Of a stretch of 64,000 bases of DNA, positions 58,328 through 64,000 are shown piece after piece. The stretch is from the NCBI RefSeq assembly GCF_016892705.1, contig NZ_JAFEMB010000008.1, positions 62,001 through 126,000 of the forward strand, given 5' to 3'. The position numbers were made by a program, and so were the translations under genes. Under the pieces are notes generated by a model that was not told the DNA's origin, searched no databases, and saw nothing but the letters and a program-made list of their open reading frames with translations. The stretch is from Microvirga pudoricolor (GTDB lineage: Bacteria; Pseudomonadota; Alphaproteobacteria; Rhizobiales; Beijerinckiaceae). Each line of letters starts with the position of its first letter. Within the stretch, counting starts at the first letter, position 1.

Positions 58328-59313
58328 CGATGAAATGGTCCGCAATCCTTGCCGCCGCAATCGGCCTCGCGGTCACGGCCGGTGCCGCCGATGCCCAGAC
58401 GAAGCTCAAATGGGCCCATGTCTATGAAACCTCGGAGCCGTTCCACACCCAGTCCGTCTGGGCCGCCGGCGAGATCGCCAAACGCACCAACGGGCGCTAC
58501 TCCATCGACGTATATCCGGCCTCCCAGCTCGGCAAGGAAACCGATATCAACCAGGGCCTGTCGCTTGGCTCTGTCGACATGATCATCTCGGGATCGAGCT
58601 TCGCGGCTCGCGCTTATCCGCCCATCGGGGTGACCTACTACCCTTACGTCTTCCGCGACTCGAACCACCTCCTGGCCTACACCAAGAGCGACGTGTTCAA
58701 GGAGCTTGCCAAGGGTTACACCGACAAGACGGGCCACCAGATCCTTTCCGTGACCTATTACGGCGCGCGCCACACCTCGTCGAACAAGCCCATCAAGGGC
58801 TGTGCCGATCTGAAGGGCCTGAAGATCCGTGTGCCTGACGTTCCGGCCTATCTGGCCATGCCGCGGGCCTGCGGGGCGAACACCTCGCCCATCGCCTTCG
58901 CGGAAGTGTACCTGGCGCTCCAGAACGGCACCGTGGAAGCGCAGGAGAACCCTCTCACCACCATCGAGGCGAAGAAGTTCTACGAGGTGCAGAAGAACAT
59001 CGCGCTCACCGGGCACATCGTCGATCACCTGAACACGGTCGTGTCCTCACAGTTGTGGAAGAAGCTGTCCGACGAGGACAAGAAGATCTTCACCGAGGTC
59101 GCCCAGGAAGCCGCGACGCGGGCCACCAAGGAGATCCAAGCCAAGGAGAAGGAGCTCGTCGGCTTCTTCAAGGAGAAGGGCCTGAACGTGAGCGAGGTCG
59201 ACAAGGAGGACTTCAAGCAGACCGTTCTGAAGAATGTGAGCTTCGAGTCCTTCGGCTATCGCAAGTCCGACTACGACGCCATCCAGGCGATCAAAAGCGA
59301 TCCGGCAAGCTGA
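58324..59313 (+). CDS. dctP: TRAP transporter solute-binding subunit (DctP type)
   Basis: 329 residues with a signal peptide (about 1-23, ending ADA) and an AGGAGG site. The mature DctP family pattern shows GRYSIDVYPASQLGKETDINQ and the conserved Arg region GLKIRVPDVPAYLAMPRA. Such proteins bind carboxylates; with the neighbouring dehydrogenase an aldonate such as idonate or gluconate is plausible. It starts inside the regulator stop codon. A stable hairpin follows before the small permease gene. Confidence 0.93.
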   Translation: MTMKWSAILAAAIGLAVTAGAADAQTKLKWAHVYETSEPFHTQSVWAAGEIAKRTNGRYSIDVYPASQLGKETDINQGLSLGSVDMIISGSSFAARAYPPIGVTYYPYVFRDSNHLLAYTKSDVFKELAKGYTDKTGHQILSVTYYGARHTSSNKPIKGCADLKGLKIRVPDVPAYLAMPRACGANTSPIAFAEVYLALQNGTVEAQENPLTTIEAKKFYEVQKNIALTGHIVDHLNTVVSSQLWKKLSDEDKKIFTEVAQEAATRATKEIQAKEKELVGFFKEKGLNVSEVDKEDFKQTVLKNVSFESFGYRKSDYDAIQAIKSDPAS

Positions 59314-59327
59314 TCGCTTCCGTGTTC

Positions 59328-59349
59328 GGCGGGGCGCGGCCGCCCCGCC
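59328..59349 (+). promoter_or_regulatory. Hairpin between dctP and dctQ
   Basis: GGCGGGGC (59328-59335), loop GCGGCC, GCCCCGCC (59342-59349), no U-run. Likely an mRNA-stabilising or partly terminating stem that keeps the binding protein more abundant than the permeases. Confidence 0.6.
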
Positions 59350-59413
59350 ACCATCTTCTCCCACCTTCCGGAGGCCCATCGCCTCCGGCTTTTCCCAAGG
59401 GGGAGGGCGTAGC

Positions 59414-60010
59414 ATGAGCCAACCGGGAGGGGGCAAGATGAAGCCGGAAGTTCATACGGAAGTGACCGCCGAGGAGCTGGCGCAGGTTTTCGATGAGCCG
59501 GCGCCCGATGCCGATCTCAGCCTGTACGGGGTCGAAGACTGGGCCACGCTCGCGATCTTCTGGCTGATGGCGCTCGCGGTCTTCCTGCAGTTCTTCACAC
59601 GCTACGTGCTTAACGACTCCCTCGCCTGGACGGAGGAGATCGCCACCTATTGCCTCGTGGCAGTGGTGTTCCTCGGCTCTTCCATGTGCGTGCGCCTCGA
59701 CCGGCACATCCACGTGGACCTGATCTTCCGCTACCTGCCCCATGGAATCGCAAGAGGGCTGTCGACCGCTATCGACATCGTCCGCACCGTCTTTTTCGCC
59801 TATGCGGCCTGGCTTGTCTGGCGGTTCATGGAGATCGTCGGCGACGAGACCATGACGACGATCATGATGCCGAAGAACTGGGTCTATGCCTGCGTCTTCT
59901 TGGGCTTCATCCTGATGTTCGTCCGCTCCGTCCAGGTGGGCATCCAGAACTGGCGGCGGGGCTACTCCATCCTGGAGCGGCCGGAGGCCTTCGACTCCGT
60001 GACCGTCTGA
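59414..60010 (+). CDS. dctQ: TRAP transporter small permease (DctQ)
   Basis: 198 residues from ATG 59414 (GGGGGAGG upstream); ATG 59438 is an alternative with its own GGGAGGGGG. Four membrane helices with the DctQ signature TRYVLNDSLAWTEEIATYCLV and FLGSSMCVRLDRHIHVD. It is the small membrane subunit that joins DctM to move substrate using sodium or proton gradients. Confidence 0.92.
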   Translation: MSQPGGGKMKPEVHTEVTAEELAQVFDEPAPDADLSLYGVEDWATLAIFWLMALAVFLQFFTRYVLNDSLAWTEEIATYCLVAVVFLGSSMCVRLDRHIHVDLIFRYLPHGIARGLSTAIDIVRTVFFAYAAWLVWRFMEIVGDETMTTIMMPKNWVYACVFLGFILMFVRSVQVGIQNWRRGYSILERPEAFDSVTV

Positions 60011-60047
60011 CCGCCGCACACCACCACGATAGCCTTGGGCAAGCCTC

Positions 60048-61454
60048 ATGCTGATTCTGATCGGTTCCTTCCTTCTCCTCCTGATCCTGGGCCTTCCCGT
60101 GGCCCTTTCGATGGCGGTGTCGTCGCTGCTCTACATCGTCGTGTCCGGCACGGCCCCGGACGTGATCCTAGCCCAGCGCATGATCGCGGGTGTCGAGAGC
60201 TTTCCGCTGCTGGCCGTGCCGTTCTTCATCTTGGCCGGCAACCTCATGAACATCGCGGGCGTGACGGGACGCATCTACAGCTTCGCGGTCGCTCTGGTAG
60301 GCTGGATGAAGGGCGGCCTGGGGCAGGTGAACATCATCGGGTCGGTGATCTTTTCCGGCATGTCCGGAACCGCCATCGCCGATGCGGCGGGCCTCGGCAC
60401 CATCGAGATCAAGGCCATGAAGGACCATGGCTACTCGACGGAATTCGCCGTAGGCGTGACGGCGGCCTCGGCGACCCTGGGCCCAATCATCCCGCCCTCC
60501 TTGCCGTTCGTGATCTACGGCATGATGGCCAACGTCTCTATCGGGGCGCTCTTCCTCGGCGGCCTGATTCCGGGCATCCTCATGACGCTCCTGATGATGG
60601 CCACCGTGGCGTTCTTCGCTCATCGCAACGGCTGGGGCAGCGACAGCCCATTCTCCTGGAGCCAGCTCGGCAGCGCCACCCTTGAGGTCGCGATCGTCCT
60701 CATGTTCCCGGTCGCGATCTGGCTGATGACTCTGGCAGGCCTCTCCACCAACGTTTCCATCGGCATCGCGCTCGTCGTGCTGCTGGCACTGGACTGGTAT
60801 TTCGACTTCTCCGCCGTCATGGCTCTGATGGCGCCCGTAATCCTGATCGGCGGCATGACGCTCGGTCTCTTCACGCCGACCGAAGCGGCGGTGGCGGCGG
60901 TAATCTGGTCGCTCTTCCTCGGACTGGTGCGCTATCGCTCCATGACCATGAAGACCCTGGCGAAGGCGACCTTCGACACTATCGAGACCACGGCGTCAGT
61001 CCTGTTCATCGTGACCGCTGCCTCGATCTTCGCCTGGCTTCTCACAGTGAGCCAAGCTGCTCAGATCCTGTCGGACGCCATCTTGAGCATCACCCAGAAC
61101 AAGTGGGTGTTCCTGCTGCTGGCCAACCTGTTGATCCTGTTCGTGGGCTGCTTCATCGACACCATCGCGGCCATCACCATCCTGGTGCCGATCCTCCTGC
61201 CGATTGTCCTGAAGCTCGGGATCGACCCGATCCATTTCGGCCTCATCATCACCCTCAACCTGATGATCGGCCTGTTGCATCCGCCGCTTGGAATGGTCCT
61301 GTTCGTCCTGGCCCGGATCGCCAAACTGTCCGTGGAGCGCACCACAATGGCGATCCTGCCCTGGCTCGTGCCCCTGATGCTGGCGTTGATCGCCATCACG
61401 TACATTCCCGAGTTGACGCTTTGGCTTCCGCGCACCATGGGAGTGACCAAGTGA
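60048..61454 (+). CDS. dctM: TRAP transporter large permease (DctM)
   Basis: 468 residues with about twelve membrane helices. Family features are LLAVPFFILAGNLMN, VSGIFSGMSGTAIADAA-like FSGMSGTAIADAAGLG, ASATLGPIIPPSLPFVIYG and the late FVGCFIDTIAAITILVPILLP. It forms the transport channel with DctQ. Its TGA stop shares a base with the ATG of the dehydrogenase gene, giving tight coupling. Confidence 0.94.
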   Translation: MLILIGSFLLLLILGLPVALSMAVSSLLYIVVSGTAPDVILAQRMIAGVESFPLLAVPFFILAGNLMNIAGVTGRIYSFAVALVGWMKGGLGQVNIIGSVIFSGMSGTAIADAAGLGTIEIKAMKDHGYSTEFAVGVTAASATLGPIIPPSLPFVIYGMMANVSIGALFLGGLIPGILMTLLMMATVAFFAHRNGWGSDSPFSWSQLGSATLEVAIVLMFPVAIWLMTLAGLSTNVSIGIALVVLLALDWYFDFSAVMALMAPVILIGGMTLGLFTPTEAAVAAVIWSLFLGLVRYRSMTMKTLAKATFDTIETTASVLFIVTAASIFAWLLTVSQAAQILSDAILSITQNKWVFLLLANLLILFVGCFIDTIAAITILVPILLPIVLKLGIDPIHFGLIITLNLMIGLLHPPLGMVLFVLARIAKLSVERTTMAILPWLVPLMLALIAITYIPELTLWLPRTMGVTK

Positions 61455-62500
61455 TGGACACCGCTCTCTCGGCAACCCTGTTCGGCGCCGAAGACCTCCG
61501 CATGATCGAACGGCCACTGGAGCCGCTCGATCCCGGCATGGTGCGGGTGCGTTTTGCGGCGGGCGGCATCTGCGGATCCGACATGCACTACTTTCGACAT
61601 GGCCGGACGGGAGATTTCGTCGTCGAGACCCCTTTGACGCTCGGTCATGAGATCGCCGGGGAGATTTTGGAGGTTGGTGGCGAAACGACGGGCGTATCCG
61701 TCGGCGACCGGGTGGCCGTGAACCCGTCACGCTGGTGTGGCCACTGCGCCCGTTGCCGGGACGGGCGGCCGAACCTGTGCGAGAATATTTATTTCATGGG
61801 TTCGGCCTCCAAGAAGCCGCATATGCAAGGCGGCTTCGCGTCCGTCTTCGACGTGGTGCCGGCGCAATGCGTGAAGGTGTCCGATGACACACCCCTTGCG
61901 GCGGCAGCTTTGGCTGAGCCTCTGGCTGTGTGCCTTCACGCGATAAACCGGGCCAGCCCCTTGGACGGCAAACGGGGTATCGTTTTCGGGGCCGGTCCCA
62001 TCGGTCTCCTGACGGTTCTGGCGGCGCGTCTGGCCGGATTGTCGGAGATCGCGGTCGTGGACGTCGCCGCCGCTCCCCTGGCATTCGCGCAACGCCTTGG
62101 CGCCGACCACATCGTGGACGTGGCGCAGGGCGACGAGACCCTGAAGGATCTGGCGGACGATCGATGCTTCGACGTCGCCTTCGAGGTCTCCGGCACGGTT
62201 GCGGGCCTTTCATCCGCCATACGCAATGTCAGGCGGGGCGGCACGATCGTGCAGATCGGAAACCTCCCGGCGGGTCCGCTGCCCATCCCGGCAAACGCCA
62301 TCATGTCCCGCGAGCTCGACCTCAAGGGGTCTTTCCGCTTCGGAGACGAGTTCGCGCGGGCCGTGCACCTGATCGACGAAGGCCGGGTCGACGTGCTCTC
62401 CATCGTAACGGCCAAGCGCCCGCTCTCCCTTGCCGAGGAGGGTTTCCGGCTCGCTCTCGACCGATCGCAAAGCGTCAAAGTACTCCTCACGGCCGAGTGA
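61454..62500 (+). CDS. idnD: Zinc-dependent L-idonate 5-dehydrogenase-like enzyme
   Basis: 348 residues of the medium-chain dehydrogenase family. Catalytic zinc ligands are Cys in GICGSDMHYF and the GHE motif. Structural-zinc cysteines lie in CGHCARCRDGRPNLC, and the Rossmann motif reads FGAGPIGLLT. The N-terminal HYFRHGRTGDFV is typical of L-idonate 5-dehydrogenases, which oxidise idonate to 5-ketogluconate. Location next to a carboxylate TRAP system supports a sugar-acid substrate. Starts on the last base of dctM. Confidence 0.86.
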   Translation: MDTALSATLFGAEDLRMIERPLEPLDPGMVRVRFAAGGICGSDMHYFRHGRTGDFVVETPLTLGHEIAGEILEVGGETTGVSVGDRVAVNPSRWCGHCARCRDGRPNLCENIYFMGSASKKPHMQGGFASVFDVVPAQCVKVSDDTPLAAAALAEPLAVCLHAINRASPLDGKRGIVFGAGPIGLLTVLAARLAGLSEIAVVDVAAAPLAFAQRLGADHIVDVAQGDETLKDLADDRCFDVAFEVSGTVAGLSSAIRNVRRGGTIVQIGNLPAGPLPIPANAIMSRELDLKGSFRFGDEFARAVHLIDEGRVDVLSIVTAKRPLSLAEEGFRLALDRSQSVKVLLTAE

Positions 62501-62641
62501 CGGCGCCTATCGGCGATCTCATCCTTTAGGCTGAGGGGCAAACAAGGTTGCAAAGCTAAGGCCTTCGTTCTTCGAGACAATTTGCGAAGGCGCCGATGCC
62601 GATATTTTCAACGCCCCAGAACCGATCTTGCCGCCTCTGTA

Positions 62642-62653
62642 TATAATATTATT
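62642..62653 (+). promoter_or_regulatory. Candidate promoter of chvE operon
   Basis: TATAAT at 62642-62647 lies inside the AT-rich run ATATAATATTATTAAT, about 60 bases before chvE; ATAATATTAT is a 10-base palindrome and may be an operator. No good -35 is seen at 17 bases. Confidence 0.45.
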
Positions 62654-62707
62654 AATCGAGCGATGGCACGGCCGCATAAGCCGGTGGGCCGAACTTGGAG
62701 AAGACGC

Positions 62708-63772
62708 ATGAAGGGAATCAAGCTGGCAATGACCGCGCTGGCGCTTGGGGCGCTGGGCTTGGTCTCGGCCGCACACGCGCAGGACAAAGGCACCGTCGGC
62801 GTCTCCATGCCGACAAAATCCTCCGCGCGGTGGATCGACGACGGCAACAACATGGTGAAGTCCCTGACGGACAAGGGATACAAGGTCGATCTGCAATACG
62901 CCGAGGACGATATCCCGAACCAGCTGGCGCAGATCGAGAACATGATCACCAAAGGCGTGAAGGTTCTCGTGATCGCCGCCATCGACGGTACGACACTCTC
63001 CGACGCCCTCCAGCAAGCCGCCGACAAGGGTATCAAGGTCATCTCCTACGACCGGCTGATCCGCAATTCCAAGAACGTCGATTATTATGCAACCTTCGAC
63101 AACTTCCAGGTGGGTGTGCTGCAGGCGAGCTACATCGAGAAGGCGCTGGGCCTGAAGGAGGGCAAGGGTCCGTTCAATATCGAATTGTTCGGCGGCTCAC
63201 CGGACGACAACAATGCCTACTTCTTTTACAACGGCGCCATGTCCGTGCTCGATCCCTACATCAAGAGCGGCAAGCTGAAGGTCCAGAGCGGCCAGACCGG
63301 GATGGACAAGGTTTCGACCCTGCGCTGGGACGGCGCTGTGGCTCAATCCCGCATGGATAACCTGCTGAGCGCTTACTACAACGACAAGCGGGTGGATGCC
63401 GTCTTGTCGCCCTATGACGGCCTGAGCATCGGCATCATTTCGTCTCTGAAGGGCGTCGGCTACGGCACACCCAAGCAGCCGATGCCGGTCATCACCGGAC
63501 AGGACGCCGAGGTTCCCTCGATCAAGTCGATCATCGCCAAGGAGCAGACATCCACGGTATTCAAGGACACCCGCGAGCTCGCCAAGGTGGCGGCCAACAT
63601 GGTGGACGCTCAGATGACCGGGAAGACCGTCGAGGTGAATGACACCAAGACCTACGAGAATGGCGTCAAGACCGTACCGTCTTATCTCCTCAAGCCCGTG
63701 AGCGTGGATGCTTCCAACTGGAAGGAAGTCCTGGTGGGCAGCGGCTACTACAAGGAAGACCAGTTCAAGTAA
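62708..63772 (+). CDS. chvE: ChvE-type multiple sugar-binding periplasmic protein
   Basis: 354 residues from ATG 62708 behind GGAGAAG. A signal peptide ends AHAQ (about residue 24). The family fold shows [36 protein letters not shown], and [17 protein letters not shown], close to Agrobacterium ChvE, which binds arabinose, galactose, glucose and xylose and can also signal to sensors. Next comes the ABC ATPase gene, as in the chvE-gguAB operon. Confidence 0.92.
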   Translation: MKGIKLAMTALALGALGLVSAAHAQDKGTVGVSMPTKSSARWIDDGNNMVKSLTDKGYKVDLQYAEDDIPNQLAQIENMITKGVKVLVIAAIDGTTLSDALQQAADKGIKVISYDRLIRNSKNVDYYATFDNFQVGVLQASYIEKALGLKEGKGPFNIELFGGSPDDNNAYFFYNGAMSVLDPYIKSGKLKVQSGQTGMDKVSTLRWDGAVAQSRMDNLLSAYYNDKRVDAVLSPYDGLSIGIISSLKGVGYGTPKQPMPVITGQDAEVPSIKSIIAKEQTSTVFKDTRELAKVAANMVDAQMTGKTVEVNDTKTYENGVKTVPSYLLKPVSVDASNWKEVLVGSGYYKEDQFK

Positions 63773-63780
63773 GGCATGAT

Positions 63781-63816
63781 GCCTGGGCTCACGCACCATG
63801 ACGCGGGAGCCCAGGC
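63781..63816 (+). promoter_or_regulatory. Hairpin between chvE and its ATPase gene
   Basis: Perfect 10-base arms GCCTGGGCTC (63781-63790) and GAGCCCAGGC (63807-63816), 16-base loop, no U-run; similar in position and probable role to the hairpin after dctP. Confidence 0.65.
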
Positions 63817-63844
63817 TCGCATGAATGGAACTGAGAGCGAGTGC

Positions 63845-64000
63845 ATGAACGCGATCCTTGAAATGCGCGGGATCACCAAGACGTTTCCAGGCGTCAAGGC
63901 GCTGGACGACGTCAACATCGCCGTCAAGGCTGGGGAGATTCATGCCCTGGTGGGGGAGAACGGCGCCGGCAAATCGACCCTCATGAAGGTGCTGAGCGGG
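63845..64000 (+). CDS. gguA: Sugar ABC transporter ATPase, N-terminal part (GguA/MmsA-like)
   Basis: Only the first 52 codons are in the window; the gene continues past base 64000. It begins [16 protein letters not shown] and contains Walker [15 protein letters not shown], typical of the two-domain RbsA/GguA-type ATPases that follow chvE. Symbol is by context. Confidence 0.85.
   Translation, partial: MNAILEMRGITKTFPGVKALDDVNIAVKAGEIHALVGENGAGKSTLMKVLSG

Overview
The window is high-GC chromosomal DNA of an alphaproteobacterium of the order Hyphomicrobiales (Rhizobiales). Evidence for this is an ExoR-like regulator, ChvE followed by a GguA-type ATPase, UPF0173/GatCAB gene families typical of the order, and rhizobial-type palindromic intergenic repeats. 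The overall character suggests Methylobacteriaceae (Microvirga-like), but genus is inference. No insertion sequence, prophage, CRISPR array or replication origin was found. Two tRNA genes are present: Gln-CUG and Leu-GAG.

Region 1 (1-17.3 kb) is the most distinctive part. A 2,612-residue secreted protein joins an animal-type haem peroxidase domain to long RTX calcium-binding repeats. It is followed by its type I secretion ABC exporter and membrane-fusion protein. The block is flanked by regulators: a PAS(x5)-receiver-LuxR protein without a kinase domain, a NarL-type response regulator overlapping a HisKA_3 histidine kinase, and a second NarL-type regulator beyond the exporter. The layout resembles the secreted Mn(II)-oxidising haem peroxidases (MopA type) known in other alphaproteobacteria. 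A TolC-like outer-membrane partner is not in the window.

Region 2 (17.3-31 kb) holds tRNA-Gln, a long chromate-family transporter convergent with a pair of half-size chromate-family proteins and a phospholipase D-like protein, RuvX, a complete sugar ABC importer (SBP, two permeases, MalK/UgpC-type ATPase), a UPF0173 hydrolase, gatC-gatA and a DMT exporter.

Region 3 (31-57 kb) is mixed housekeeping and accessory: gatB, SGNH hydrolase and GNAT acetyltransferase, a zinc-ribbon class III nucleotide cyclase, RraA-family and YdcF-family proteins, a methyltransferase, GH25 lysozyme lipoprotein, HD hydrolase, MgtE, tRNA-Leu, LipB, IlvD overlapping an exoR-like gene, XthA, a ceramidase-like membrane protein, small low-complexity secreted or hydrophilic proteins, an aldo/keto reductase, a luciferase-like monooxygenase, BrkB, and an extensin-like protein next to an L,D-transpeptidase.

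Region 4 (57-64 kb) is sugar and sugar-acid catabolism. A GntR/FCD regulator is coupled to a TRAP transporter (dctPQM) and an L-idonate 5-dehydrogenase-like enzyme. Then comes chvE and the start of its ABC ATPase, cut by the window edge. Hairpins sit between binding-protein and permease/ATPase genes at both transport loci.
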